64,000 bases of DNA from Vitis vinifera (taxonomy: Eukaryota; Streptophyta; Magnoliopsida; Vitales; Vitaceae): the NCBI RefSeq assembly GCF_030704535.1, contig NC_081822.1:11029001-11093000 (forward strand), written 5' to 3'. The stretch's first letter is position 1. The number at the start of each line of letters is the position of its first letter. Of this stretch, positions 36,001-46,703 are shown piece by piece. A program made the translations under genes and the position numbers. Under the pieces are notes generated by a model. That model was given only the letters and a program-made list of their open reading frames with translations, made no database searches and was not told the DNA's origin.

Positions 36001-36844
36001 TTCAAATTGAAGGGAACTCTTCAAAGAAAATGCAAAGACTCTTCAATCCATATGCATCAACAAAAGTACAAGCATACTGCCTGTCAGTTCCGGAAAGAGA
36101 ATACCTACAAAGACAGGTGGTGCATCCCCTTCTCCATCCTCCTTCCAAAACTTAACCTTCCGGAAAAATATCTCTGCACTTCCTTTAGGTACTTCCCCAC
36201 GATCTACATTAGAATATAAATATAAATGTAATGAATACAATAAACTGATAGGTGAAACTTCATCTATATGAAATTCTGGAGAATTTGGCATTCATAAGAT
36301 CAACACTACAAAACTAATCTAAGCGTATACAACAAAAGGAAGGTATCAGATATACAACCAAGGAAAGCATCTGATACAGAAATTAGGATGATCTACAGAA
36401 ATATGGGCAAAGAAGAATGAAGCTTCATACTGTATTAAGATCTTCCGAGAAGCAATTGCATTTATCATGCAGACGAAAAAGTATTGAGCCCTAATTGTAT
36501 TGTTGTTCAATTGTGCTAGATCTTAATTCGATTCTGGAATTGATTACTCAGATCATCGAGGTGGGAACTGTAATAAATGTTCACACAACAGGAATTCTAT
36601 TTCTTTCCGTTTGGTTTCTGATAAAACAAAGGAAAATAAACGGAAAAAAAAAAAAAATTTTGATGCAGTGTTACCAGTCTCGGCCAAGTGCAAACATTTA
36701 AGCGTTCGCCCTAAATTATGAAAAAGATTAAGAAAAAAAATACTCCAACCAGATCCAAAATCAAACTTTGAGAAAAAGAGACTCACAGTCACGGAAGACG
36801 ATGTTATCGCCTCTCTGCGAGAGCACGAAGAACTGGGAGATCAT
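27044..36844 (-). CDS. AP4M: AP-4 adaptor complex subunit mu (13 exons, 451 aa)
   Basis: Exons (minus strand): 36787-36844, 36109-36203, 35477-35680, 34681-34797, 34452-34580, 33436-33562, 32765-32868, 32551-32655, 32370-32464, 28014-28101, 27762-27822, 27594-27667, 27044-27142. They sum to 1,356 nt (451 codons plus stop), in frame throughout. The protein starts MISQFFVLSQRGDNIVFRDY and ends in SYVARL. The first 140 residues are the longin-like small-chain fold (SAEIFFRKVKFW, FHVKVAGLLFVATTR, YELLDEVIDFGYVQTT). From about residue 175 comes the mu-homology domain (REEIFVDIIEKISVTF, LTGNPEIRLALNE, NYRMTQEFKPPFRINALIEE, LEWGLKKIVGGSEHTLRA, YRWVRYVT). AP-4 mu binds tyrosine-based sorting signals at the trans-Golgi network; in plants it serves vacuolar protein sorting. 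All introns are GT-AG except intron 10, which reads as GC-AG. Arabidopsis AP4M is, as I recall, the same length. Confidence 0.97.
28619..28656 (-). repeat. LINE A-rich tail, (GAAAAAAA)n on the element strand
   Basis: The plus strand reads TTTTTCTTTTTTTCTTTTTTTC. It sits directly downstream of the LINE 3' sequence, consistent with a reverse-transcribed poly(A) tail that later expanded. Confidence 0.75.
28620..30370 (-). mobile_element. LINE-1 (non-LTR) 3' fragment, copy A
   Basis: Minus-strand frames give LINE RT late motifs near 30073-30321 (FETISHLNVKGLALVLGRME), then KKLHLVNW and DKKNGGLGIKN near 29820-29900. The zinc-binding C-terminal region with LFWILWKERNKRVFKD follows near 28890-28960. 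The 3' end is an A-rich tail, seen on the plus strand as repeated TTTTTTTC at 28619-28655. It is 5'-truncated near 30370 and full of stops. It lies in AP4M intron 9 in the same orientation as the gene. Confidence 0.8.
30730..31600 (-). mobile_element. LINE-1 3' fragment, copy B
   Basis: Minus strand 31276-31560 encodes FNDWEVEEVEVVERFLLTIQGK with KDGKFFVKSLYSAL. 30845-31234 encodes the zinc-binding RT domain (YFLCCVEEESINHILIHC, WMIAPLCLFWLVWKERNKIAF). The piece is 5'-truncated and its 3' end falls beside a (TA)n run at 30730-30750. It has the same orientation as copy A and the host gene. Confidence 0.85.
30731..30749. repeat. (TA)n microsatellite
   Basis: A run of TA units at the 3' border of LINE copy B. 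Confidence 0.9.
31774..32171. repeat. 199-bp tandem duplication (two copies)
   Basis: Units at 31774-31972 and 31973-32171 both begin GTGTGATACATATCAGCTCG. They differ at a handful of positions (for example GTGTCGTT versus GTCTCATT) and one small indel. Downstream, a more diverged roughly 93-bp pair starts at 32158 and 32251 (CAAGAGTTCAATAAAAT and CAAGAGTACAATAAAAT). Confidence 0.9.
34990..35170. repeat. Imperfect direct repeat in AP4M intron 3
   Basis: TTGATAGGCAAATAAGAAAG (about 35018) and TTGATAGGGCAAATAAGAAA (about 35131) form a pair. The sequence resembles the 3' ends of plant LINEs, but no coding remnant is present. Confidence 0.5.
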
Positions 36845-37451
36845 GGTTGCTAAAGTTTCTCGATCCGATCTTGTGTTCGCTCTGATGTTCTGTGGTTTTG
36901 AGGTTTTCGGTTTTCTACTTTGATGAACCGGAATCAAGAGGGTTCGGATTCTGTGTGAAGCTATCGTATCTCACACGGATGTCCAGCCTGTCGCTGAGCG
37001 CCACGTTGAGAAGAACAGGTGTCGACGCGCGAGGGAAATTTGTTTTGATGACGTGGCGGTTTACTATTGGTTCTTCCGAGCGTCCTGATGACCGCTGGCT
37101 TGGTTGGCTCGAGTCATGCCTAGCCTCTCCTCTCGGGGCTGAGTCCTCAGTTGGACCGTATCTGGCTGGAGCCATCCTCTTGCTTTCAAATATCACGTCA
37201 AAAGTTGATATTTTTTTAAATGAAATATTACCAAATGGGACCTAAGAGCTTTTTTAACTTCAAAAAATAACTTAATTTAAAAGCAAGAAAAAAACTTCTT
37301 ATAGAAATCTATTTTTGGTTTATACTACAAGTTATTTAATATTCAATATTTATAATATTAATATTGTCTTTTAAATTTTATAGTTCAACTTCAACTTAAG
37401 TTTACAACATATAAAACAAAAAGTTATTTTGAAGGATATCTTGATATGTAT

Positions 37452-37688
37452 TGTGCTAAGCCAACATAATAAATTTATTTTTTTCTCTATAATTTTCTCT
37501 TTTGGTTAATTTGTTAGAATAATTTTTATTAAAGATTTGTTTATTCAACTACATCCATTTATTAGAAGAGTACACTTGTATAGTTAATCTCACCATTGTA
37601 TATCAACTTTGCTCAAAATTGCATCCAACATTTCCTCTGCTCATTCTTTTTCTTTTCTAAATTCTTTATGACCTCACTAATTCTGATT
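37452..37688 (+). repeat. 5' LTR of copia-3
   Basis: Starts TGTGCTAAGCCAAC and runs to the primer-binding site. It aligns with the 3' LTR over blocks such as TTGTTAGAATAATTTTTATTA/TTGTTATAATAATTTTTATTA and CATTTATTA.GAGAGTACAC. The two LTRs are clearly diverged, so insertion is old. Confidence 0.8.
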
Positions 37689-37889
37689 TGGTATCATAGC
37701 ACCTTCAATCCAAATAGATTCTTCTTCAACCTAACAAAACTCTTAAAATCTTACCTAGCAACTAGAAAACCCAATTCATGTTTATCCTCCTTCACCGTTT
37801 CTTCATTAGGTCAATCTCCATATTCGAAACCAATTTTCTCTTTCATATCTCCAACAACCCCTTTCAAATCTCAATCAACCTCATAGTAT

Positions 37890-38300
37890 TAAGTTAGACA
37901 AAGACAACTACTTGCTTTGGAAGAATCAGTTTTTCAATATTATAATCGCAAATGTACTTAAAGACTTCATTGATGGAACCAATATTCCTCTTCCTCGATT
38001 CACCGACCCACAATAGCAAATTGTTAATTCCCAATTTTGAATGTGGCACCATCTTAACTGACTTTTGATGAGTTGGTTTTATTCATTAGTCATAGAAGGA
38101 ATGTTAAGCAAAATCGTCGAACTCACTACAACCTTAAAGATCTAGAACACTCTCGAAAGAACCTATACTACAACATCTCATTCTTGTGTCTTAGAGCTTC
38201 ATACTAAAATTCAATTCATCAAGAAAATATGGTCTCCCTACTAATGAGTATGTTTTTAAGCTTAAGAATATTGTAGATAAGTTTGCTTCTATTTGTAAAC
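37890..38300 (+). pseudogene. copia-3 gag fragment
   Basis: The frame starting near 37892 reads LDKDNYLLWKNQFF and then VLKDFIDGTNIPLPRF, the N-terminal copia gag signature, and ends at stops. Later gag is readable only with frame changes. Zinc-knuckle-like CHHYA/CYH codons appear near 38805-38820. Confidence 0.8.
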
Positions 38301-39539
38301 TTATCTCAGATAGAGACCAATTGATCTATTTATTTCAAGGTTGAGAGACTGAGTACAATTCTTTTGCAATATCTTTCAATGCTAGATCTAATTAACCAAC
38401 TATAAAGAAGGTTCATAGTCTTCTTTTAAGCTTTGATTTTATATTACAAAGGCAAAATGTTTGTTGAACAATTGAATGTGAATATGGTAGCTCAGGCTAA
38501 TCTTGTTATGTTTGCTAAAAAGAAACCTTTCAAACCAAACCAACAAAACCCTCAAAACTTCACTTCAAAACCTCAACCTTAGTCTTACTATAGTCCATAG
38601 AACTAGAATTCCTTCCCATACAATGACAAAAATTTCTTCACTCCACAAAACAACCAGTTTAGTACCTAATCTCAATCTGAAATTCTTGGAAAACCTTAAG
38701 GACCACAAGTTCAGGGAAAATGACAACAACGTCAAAATATTCAAGCTGCAAAAGAAAAACCTAAATACCAAATTTGTAAAAAAAATTGGCCATGAAGCTC
38801 TCTATTGCTACCACTATGCTGATTTTAGTTAGTATAGTCCTACTTCTCAAGCTCAAAACTCAAGCTTCATGGCCACTATGATAGTAAGTTCCTCTATTAC
38901 TTCTCCAATCTTTGTGACTAATAGTACCTAGTACATGGATTCTGGAGTGACACACCACTTGACTCTTGATTTGAGCTCTCTGACCTCTCCAATACCTTTA
39001 TAAAGGAATGTGAACGTTGTGGTAGACAATGGTAAGACCATTAGCATTTCTCATATTGATAATATCTCAATTCCTACACATTCTAAATTTTTGAAGCTCA
39101 AACATGTTTTGAAATTTCAAAACAATTAATCATTGTAACTAAATTATGTTTTTATAACAATACTTATATTGAATTCCATCTTATATTTTCTTGGTGAAAG
39201 ATCAATATTGGAATAAGGTGCTACTCTAGGGTCATCTTGATCATGGATTGTACAAACTCAACAATGCTATTAAGCTTCTTCCATCAAGTTCCACTTTTAC
39301 CCCTTCAACTTCTTCATTAGTTAAAGTTTTTATGTTTGAAAGTAAGTTGTCCAACCTGTAGCATAACAAATTAGGATACCCGACTTCTAAAGTTCTATCC
39401 TTGATTTTGAATTCCTATAATAGTAGTTTTTTTTTTATATTTAAGAGTGTTATAGACTTTTGTACTTCATGTCAATTAGTTAAGAGTCGTTGATTACCTT
39501 TTGCAAAATTCAACTTTAAAAACAACAAAATCGTTTGAT

Positions 39540-40260
39540 TTAGTGCATTTTAATCTTTACAGTGCTTCTCATGTACCCTCTATGATTCATGCCCATTATT
39601 TTTTGTTATTATTGATGATCATACTCGATTTAGTTGACTTTATTTACTCAAAATAAAGGATAAAACTTTTCCCACCTTTCTAAAATTCAAAGTCATGATT
39701 GAAACACAATTTTCTTCCAAAATTAAAGCCCTCCAAAGTAATTAGGGTAGGGTGAGGTGAGGGTTTGAGGGGAGGGTGAATATAGGCCTATTTCATCTTA
39801 TTTACATGATCTTGATATTAAACATAAAGTTTCCTATCCTTACACTCCATAACAGAATGGTCGTGTTGAAAGGAAAAATCGATATGTTATTGAAATGGGT
39901 CTCACACGTATTGCTCATTATCATGTTTCTTTGTCTTTTTAGCCTTCTGCTTTTCAAACTAGTATTATTTTTATCAATTATCTTCTCACTCATGTTCTTT
40001 CTAACAACACACCATACAAATTACTTTATAAAAAAAAAACTAAAATATCATTTTTTTTAAAACTCTCGATTGTCTTTGTTATCCATTTTTACGCCCTTAT
40101 AATTAACACAAATTGGAATGTCTCGTTCAATTGAATATATTTTCATTGAATATAGTTCCAGTCACAAGGATTTTTTATGTCTTCACAAACTCACTGGTCA
40201 AGTCTATGTTATTAGGCATGTTGTTTTTAATAAATCTCACTTTTTACTTTTTCCTACAAC
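39540..40260 (+). pseudogene. copia-3 integrase fragment
   Basis: Shifting frames show the DDE-domain pieces (FVIIDDHTRF-like codons near 39600, TPQQNGRVERKNR-like codons near 39845). The C-terminal block IEYSSSHKDFLCLHKLTGQVYVIRHVVF is in the 40118-40510 frame. It is inactive because of stops and frameshifts. Confidence 0.82.
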
Positions 40261-40948
40261 TAATTCTTTGTCCTCTTCTAAGTTTATTTCCTCTCTTCCT
40301 TCTATTGTAGTCATTTTCTTCCCCTCCTCCCTCTCCCATCTCGTTAACTTCCCTAGCAACATTCTCTTCATCTTTATTTCCACTTTGATATTCACTTTCG
40401 TCCCCATCCTTGCCTCTATCTTCATCATATTCTTTTTCTCTCTTTCCACCAACTTCTACCATATCTCTTTCACTTTCCCTTACAACACAAACTTCACAAG
40501 ATATTACTAATGTTTCAGAAATTGTTAAGTGTTCTTTCTTTTGCTTTTCCAGGATGTCACATTCATAAGAAACTTGGGGACTTCAACACTCATGTTATGG
40601 TGGCACATGCAAAATGTAGTGTTTTTTCACCTAAAGTTCTCACTAGCATGGTTTCACATGCTATGGAACCCACTTCTATCACACAAGCCTTGCAATTATC
40701 AAAGTAAGTAGCTACTATGCAAGCTAAAATTGTTGCTTTCAGTAAGAATAAGACTTGGACTCTTGTTTCTTTACCTCTCAAATAGAAAGTTATTGGCTGC
40801 AAATGAGTTTATATGATTAAACTTCTACTTGATGACTCCATTGAGTGATACAAAGCATGGCTTGTGACTAAAGGTTTCCTTCAAACATTGGGACTCAATT
40901 ACTTTGAAACCTTAAGCCCTATGGTCAAGCCTACTACTATAAGGATTA

Positions 40949-42169
40949 AGAAAATAAAGGTTATGCTTAAATGAGAAAAACACCCAAGAGGGGGGTGAAT
41001 TGGATTTTTCAAAAACTTTTTCAACACAAAAAATTCAAGCACAATATAATAAAAAATAAAGAGATAGAGTTGGAGAATTCAAACTCAGATTTTATAGTGG
41101 TTCAGAACTTCCTTACCTACGTTTACTCTCCTCAATCTCCTAACTGATTGATGGTTCCACTAGCTTAAAGCTTCAACCAAACTTCCAATCCTTTACACTT
41201 GGATTCCGACTTCAATGGGCTCTTACACAATCTCTTCAAGATTCAAACCTCTTGAAGGCTTTAACACTCAAGTTTTACAAGAAAGAATCTCTCAACATAG
41301 CTCAAAGATAGCTCAAATACAAAACAAAGCTATGATGACTCACAATGGTGCACTAAATGATATGCAAGTGATGATTTAATGCACTAAGAAAGAAATAAGA
41401 GCTTTTAAGCCAAGAACAGGTAGGTATACAATCTATTGCAAGTGTTCTCTATGTCATAAATGAAGTAGAGCTCTCAATTTATAGGTTTCTAAGCTCGGGA
41501 GCCAAGAAAAACAAAAAGCAGCCTCGACCGGTCAAGCTGGGGGTTGACCGATTCACTAGCCATTTGAGCATTTAATGTTTTGGTAGGTTACCGTTGCCTT
41601 GATCGGACCTCAATCGGACCTCGACCGGAGGTCGACCGAGAATGAGGAAACCTCAATCGGGAAGAGGAAGCTACTGGATGAGAGAGAGTGTTTTTGACAC
41701 TCCTCGATCGGACCTCCACCGGACAAAGGCAACCGGTCGATCGGTTCCCCAACCGGTTGAGCCCGTTGGCCAAAGCCTCGATCGGTTCAGCCTTTTGGCC
41801 CCAAAAACCTATCTTTTTCAATTCCTTTCTTTTCTAACACCTAGGCAAGGTCTTTAGGTAAATTAATATACCAATTTTGAAACATTTTGCCTAAGGTACA
41901 TTTGATAAAACTTGAGGTTTAATGAAATAAAAAATTTAAAGAATAAACTGAGTTTTCAAATATGCATGAAAAAGTATGAAAAACCTAAGTGCACCCATGC
42001 ATTCATCTTACATTCGTTCCCTATTATCAAAAGTCTCGATCTTGTATCCATTTGGTTATTTGATGAATTTTCGAATTTATACCTGAGATTCTTTACCATT
42101 CAAACCAATTAGTCACTTAATCATAATTTGTTATCATCAAAACCTGATTAGGAGAACCCTTGGGCTAAC
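40949..42169. mobile_element. 1,221-bp insertion with 8-bp target duplication inside copia-3 RT
   Basis: AAGGATTA occurs at 40941-40948 and again at 42170-42177. Counting only one copy, the RT frame across the site stays open, which shows the flanking bases are a real target duplication. The insert starts AGAAAATAAAGG and ends GGGCTAAC, with no terminal inverted repeat and no coding motif. Near its left end is CCCAAGAGGGGGGTGAATTG, reminiscent of a polypurine tract plus LTR start in many plant retroelements. A GC-rich repeat block lies at 41520-41800. The element class is unresolved. Confidence 0.75.
41520..41800. repeat. Degenerate CGATCGG/CCGGTCGA palindromic minisatellite
   Basis: About a dozen variants of (C/A)GACCGGTC, GATCGGACCTC, GGTCGACCG and CCGGTTGAG are packed into 280 bases of GC-rich DNA inside the AT-rich insert. 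Confidence 0.7.
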
Positions 42170-43391
42170 AAGGATTATGTTATTCCTTGTTCTCTTTCAT
42201 AATTGGTCTATTTGTCAACTTGCCGTCCACAATTCGTTCTTAAACAATGATTTAGATGTTGTTGTTTGCATGGAGTAGTTGCCTAGTTTTGTTGATTCCA
42301 GTGTCCTTACTCATGATTGCAAACTTATAAAAGTTGTATATAGTCTTAAGTGGTCACCAAAGGTCCAATCTAATAAGCTTAACACTTATCTTCAACAACT
42401 TGGGTTCATTGGCTCTAGATCTGAGTCGTCCATGTTTATTTAGTTTTCTAGATTAGTTATGGTGATTATTTTAGTTTATGTGGACAATATCATCGTCACT
42501 AGTAGTAACTCTTTTTTGGTGTACTCTCTTATCATTGATCTGAACACTTAATTTACACTCAAGGGCTTGGGTCATTTATCTTATTTCCTTAATCTTGAGG
42601 TTTAGTTGACTTCTTCTAGTGTTCATTTACATTAGTCTAAATATGTTTAGGATCTTCTCAGCGTGCTAATATGTTGGACCATAAGCATTACTCTACTATA
42701 ATGGCTTTTGGTTCTACACTTTCTCTTTAGATAGAACACCATTTAGTAATCCATTTTGAATCTTAGCATTGTTGGTGCTTTGCAATATCGCACTTTCACC
42801 TAGCCTAACATCTATTTTTCCATGAACAAAGTGTGTCAAATTGTGCATGCTCCAATTCTCACTCATTGGCAAATAATTAAGTGTATCCTATGGTCTATCT
42901 ATTCAAGCTTCCATTGATTTATTTATTCTTTGTTATGTTGATGCCAATTGGGTTAGTTGTCATTATGACAGGTGCAGTACTAGTAGATACAACACTTTTC
43001 TTGGTTTTAATCTAATCTCTTAGCCATCTTCAAAGTAGAAGGTTATGTCTCACTCCAATGCTAAATTTGAGTATAGGGGACCCACTAATGTCACTATCGA
43101 GGTCACTTGGGTTGAATCTATCTCATGTGAGTTGTGTGTTTCTACCCTATCCAGTAATTTTGTTGTGTTAGTGCTACATACTTGGGCGCTAATCTTGTGT
43201 TACACATTCGGAGAAAGCATGTTGAATTATGCTATCATTTTATCCATGAAAGGGTTATGTGCACAATTACAACTCAATACACCTTCTAAAGACCAACTAG
43301 TTGATGTTATACCAAGGCTCTTTCTTTAACTCGCTTCTCCAATCTTCAATGCAAGTTAATTGTTCTTCCCAAACCATTCAATTTGAGGGGG

Positions 43392-43653
43392 ATGTTAAGC
43401 TAACTTAATAAATTGATTTATTTTCTTGTAACCATTTCTTTCAATTAGTTTGTTATAATAATTTTTATTAGAGGTTGGTTTGTACAATTACATTCATTTA
43501 TTAAGAGAGTACACATGTACATCTCTTATAATCTCAACATTATATATATATATATATGATACACAACCTCGCTCAGAATTGCATTTGAGTCATTCCAACA
43601 CTTCCACTACTTATTATTTTTCTTCTTTGAATTTTCTCTTACCTATGATTTAT
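43392..43653 (+). repeat. 3' LTR of copia-3
   Basis: Starts TGTTAAGCTAAC right after the G-rich polypurine tract. It is slightly longer than the 5' LTR, partly through an expanded (TA)n run at 43540-43557. The terminal bases are mutated from the usual CA. Confidence 0.78.
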
Positions 43654-43699
43654 TGTATCACGGTCATAATAAATATACTTATTGGTGGCTTTATGATTT

Positions 43700-44500
43700 G
43701 TGTTTATGATTGCATATGTTGGTGCTTCATTTATAACATGATTGGTGCTTATTTGGAAAATAATATTCTTAGATATTATTCCACATTTATATTAATGATT
43801 TAAATGTTGAAGATAAATTAATAAAATTAGTAATGTTTTACACTATGCTTATTATAATAGGGAATTTAATTCATTTTTACATATTAAGTTTATGTGTTGG
43901 GTGAATGAATGTTAACTCTCAATATGTTACACACTATAGGCTCAAAGACATTTTTTATTTGTACTAAAAAATAATTAAGATTTAACAATCATTCTAATTT
44001 AAACCTTCTATCTATAACATATTTATTAATAATATTTTCATTATAAATGTTTTTTAAAAAAAAATCACTAGTGTTTGAATATAAAATAAAAAAGTATTTT
44101 AATAATATATTAGGCAATGCATTATATATAAAAAAAAAAAAAAACTTTTGAAAGAATTATCAACGGTTCGACAATCACTTTAAAGGATTATTCAAAATTT
44201 TAAAAAAATTGTCACACAATATTTATAAAAAAAAAAAAAAAAACAGTTTTAACTCATCTTAAAATCACTCATAAATAAGCTTTAAGTGGATGTTAACAAA
44301 AATATAATTAATAATTAAAAAAAGCATTTAATATAAGACAAAAGGGGGATATTTTCTTAATAGGAATTTAATACTTGCATTTAATGAAGCATCTCCAATA
44401 CTTGCATCTAACCAAGCTTTTATATTGGAAATATTTTTTATGAAATAAAATATATCAAAGGCATATTTTAGGGGGGAAATTAGGCTGATTGATAATTATT
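43700..44500. other. AT-rich intergenic DNA
   Basis: Poly(A) runs at about 44131-44145 and 44227-44243. Short segments resemble MITE ends. No gene seen. Confidence 0.55.
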
Positions 44501-44504
44501 TCTC

Positions 44505-44815
44505 AGGATAATTTTTTATTCTCTAAAACAATAAAAATAGAAAAACACGTTTAATAACAAAAAAATTGTTTTTTGTTTTTTATTCTTAAAAATAAAAAAC
44601 GTGTTATTTTCAAATAACAATATTTAATTATTGATTGTTATTTTCATTTATTTTTAAATAATTATTTTAAAAAATAATTATATAAATATATAGAATGATA
44701 AAAAATAAAATATTAAACATAAAAATCATTTTTAACGTATATTGACTTTTATTTACAAAAATTAAAATTCAAAAACTATTTTTCAATACTATTTTTTAAA
44801 ACAGTTGGAAACACT
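44505..44815 (+). repeat. Dispersed AT-rich repeat, copy 1 (about 310 bp)
   Basis: Shares an ordered series of blocks with 56190-56545: TTTAATAA.AAAAA..TG.TTTTTG, AATTATATAAA, TAAAAATAAA.TATTAAA.ATAAAAAT, and an end AAAACAGTT(A/G).(C/A)AAA. The A/T hairpin-like make-up and CAGTTxCCAAAC-style end suggest a non-autonomous DNA transposon family common in grape. Confidence 0.6.
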
Positions 44816-44821
44816 ACTCTC

Positions 44822-44985
44822 GAGCTTTGAAAAACATGAGCAAAAGATAGAAGAAATGCCGAGGATATTCTTTCAAAGACAGCCATGAGTTGTCATCATC
44901 ATTGAAGTTAATAATATAGAAAAAAGAAATGATTAGAGCTTTTAAAAACATGCGCAAGAGACAAGAGACGACGGGGGAGGGTATT
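44822..44985. repeat. Imperfect direct repeat, about 113-bp period
   Basis: GAGCTTTGAAAAACATGAGC at 44822 recurs as GAGCTTTTAAAAACATGCGC at 44935, each followed by A/G-rich sequence. The copies are diverged. Confidence 0.6.
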
Positions 44986-44999
44986 TCAAAGTTCCTCAT

Positions 45000-45720
45000 T
45001 CCATGATGAATGACCTGGAAATAGAATCATATTTTATAATATATGAGCTAGAATTAAAATAATATTTAATTAAAAAAAATTTCAAATTGGATTTATAATG
45101 CACGTTATTTTCATTTTTAATTGGTTTCACACTGTGAAATATGACTTCTTTAATGCTTTTTACTAATGTTTTCAATAATTAATTTGAATACGTTTTGACA
45201 TTAATATCAAACCTCTTAATTATTATTTATTTGAATAAATGACCACATTTTGTCCCATTATGACGGGCATTCATGGTCCATCTTCCAATCCCCTGCTTCG
45301 CACCTCAGGTAAGTATCTGGCACCCCGCTGGCCGCTTCCTTCGCCCACCCCCGAACTCCTCCATCAAGGGCGTGAGACTCAAGTTGATTGCACGAGGGAC
45401 CACATAACTTTCCTAGTCACGGGCACATGGGATCCTATTCCCCCCAAGAGGTTCTGTGTTCCCCAACAGGAAGGTGCCCTTCCAGATTGAAACGCCGTCG
45501 TTGCATGACTACCTGCATTACCACCGAGTGACCGACATAAATCCACATCGACATCCCTTGTGCAACGACGTCGTTTAGTATCTCTAATCCTAAAACCTGA
45601 GCATCGCATGGGGGGAACCACTTACGGGACCCACCATTTAATTAAAATATCCGTACTTGTCGTCACGAGAGCCAAACCCGGGTTCTGGTGCTGCGATGCA
45701 TGAAATCCAAAAAAATATTC
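45000..45720. other. Upstream region of the MAP kinase gene
   Basis: AT-rich to 45230, then a GC-richer stretch (45240-45680) containing two AACGNCGTCGTT motifs at 45491-45502 and 45564-45576. ORFs here (83 and 80 codons on opposite strands) overlap and lack motifs. Probably promoter or distal leader DNA. Confidence 0.5.
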
Positions 45721-45759
45721 ACATGTTTTTTTCCTTCTAATAATCTCCCCGTCCACAGT

Positions 45760-46698
45760 CTTCGATCACTGCTCTCTAGCAGCTCGATCGCGACAAAATA
45801 ACAACCCTCCAGTGCTTCCACAGATCTAATTTAGATCTGAATCGTGAAGGGGAGGATAGAGAATTCTGGAAATTTTGTGGGCTTTTGAGAAGGATCGAAG
45901 GATAAAAAATCTAGCGGTTTTGGGGCAAAATGGGGACGGAGGATCGAAGGAGGGTTAGGGTTGTGTTTGATTTGGGGGATTGGGGAAGACTTTAGGGGAA
46001 TTGGGATGAATTCTGATGTGGGATACAAAACTGGTTGAGGGTTTGAAAAGGATTTGGTTGAATAAGGTACTCTCTGATGGTATGAACAGGTTCGAGTGAT
46101 CGATGTCGCGGGAAAATGCATAGAAACGGTCAAAGTTGGTGCTTTGAATAAAGAGGGGTTGGAGAAGATCGAATCAAAGGAGCAGGTTTTTCCTTTTCAA
46201 AAAATAAATAACTTTGTTCTTTTTTCCGTAATTATTAATTGTCATATATTCCTGAAATTGTAGTTGCCTTTTTTCCAAGATCAGTAACTTTTCTCTTTTT
46301 GACTCTTTTTTTTTTTCAAAAAAAAATTTGATTCTCTTCGTTATAACTGTACTGTATTTGGTTGAACGCAATTGGATTTGGTTTGAAATTCCGTTTTCAT
46401 GGAATTTGAATGTGTTTGCTGTGTGGTTTGGGGTTTACCACGTGAAATTCAATTCCAAATCTGAAGTTGTTTTAAACAGTAGTTTTGGAAAGTTAGTTTC
46501 CATTTATTTGCTTTTCTTTTGTATGGTAGATGTCAAATACTGTCGCATTTGTTGGAATTGAATTGAATTAAACCCTAAACCGATGAGTACAACAACGATT
46601 AGATGCTTATTTAAGGCTTGCCCAAATGATTGAGGTACTTAGATTTGATGATTTCTTGTGTTTTCTGGGATAATGAATTTTTTTTATGATGATGTTCA
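45760..46698 (+). other. MPK 5'-UTR exon plus leader intron (inferred)
   Basis: A C/T-rich leader-like start near 45760 and a possible donor AGCAG|GTTTTT near 46184. A clear acceptor TGTTCAG at 46693-46699 lies five bases before the ATG codon's A. The acceptor placement excludes the upstream in-frame ATGs (46686-46694) from the mRNA. A nine-base inverted repeat lies at 45821-45839. Confidence 0.5.
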
Positions 46699-46703
46699 GG
46701 GAA

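Larger units (their letters stand above)
40710..43330 (+). pseudogene. copia-3 reverse transcriptase/RNase H, split by an insert
   Basis: RT begins near 40710 and stops being recognisable at 40948. It resumes at 42178 with QLAVHNSFLNNDL, then VCMEQLPSFVDS, a YVDNIIVT-type active-site region near 42478, and RNase H tail pieces up to 43330. The middle 1,221 bases are foreign. Confidence 0.85.
37452..43653 (+). mobile_element. Ty1/copia retrotransposon (copia-3), decayed, with candidate TSD
   Basis: Plus-strand element with a 5' LTR (37452-about 37688), a primer-binding site TGGTATCATAGC at 37689, gag (LDKDNYLLWKNQ near 37892), an integrase region (about 39580-40250), RT (from about 40700, interrupted at 40949-42169), RNase H tail motifs (to about 43330), a polypurine tract TTTGAGGGGGA ending at 43391, and a 3' LTR (43392-43653). 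The five bases TGTAT occur directly before the 5' LTR (37447-37451) and after the 3' LTR (43654-43658). Many stops and frameshifts disable the polyprotein. Confidence 0.88.

Noticed and set aside
36892..37245. 117-codon plus-strand ORF upstream of AP4M
   Set aside because: Overlaps a 93-codon frame on the opposite strand in promoter DNA; no motif or splice signal.
38565..38771. Minus-strand hydrophobic ORF in copia-3
   Set aside because: Antisense shadow of the degenerate gag region.
45239..45621. Overlapping 83- and 80-codon ORFs upstream of MPK
   Set aside because: GC-richer promoter DNA opens frames on both strands; neither shows domain similarity.
46686..46703. Earlier in-frame ATGs for the MAP kinase (MMMFRE-)
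   Set aside because: They lie before a good splice acceptor (TGTTCAG, 46693-46699) and are not in the group C consensus N-terminus.
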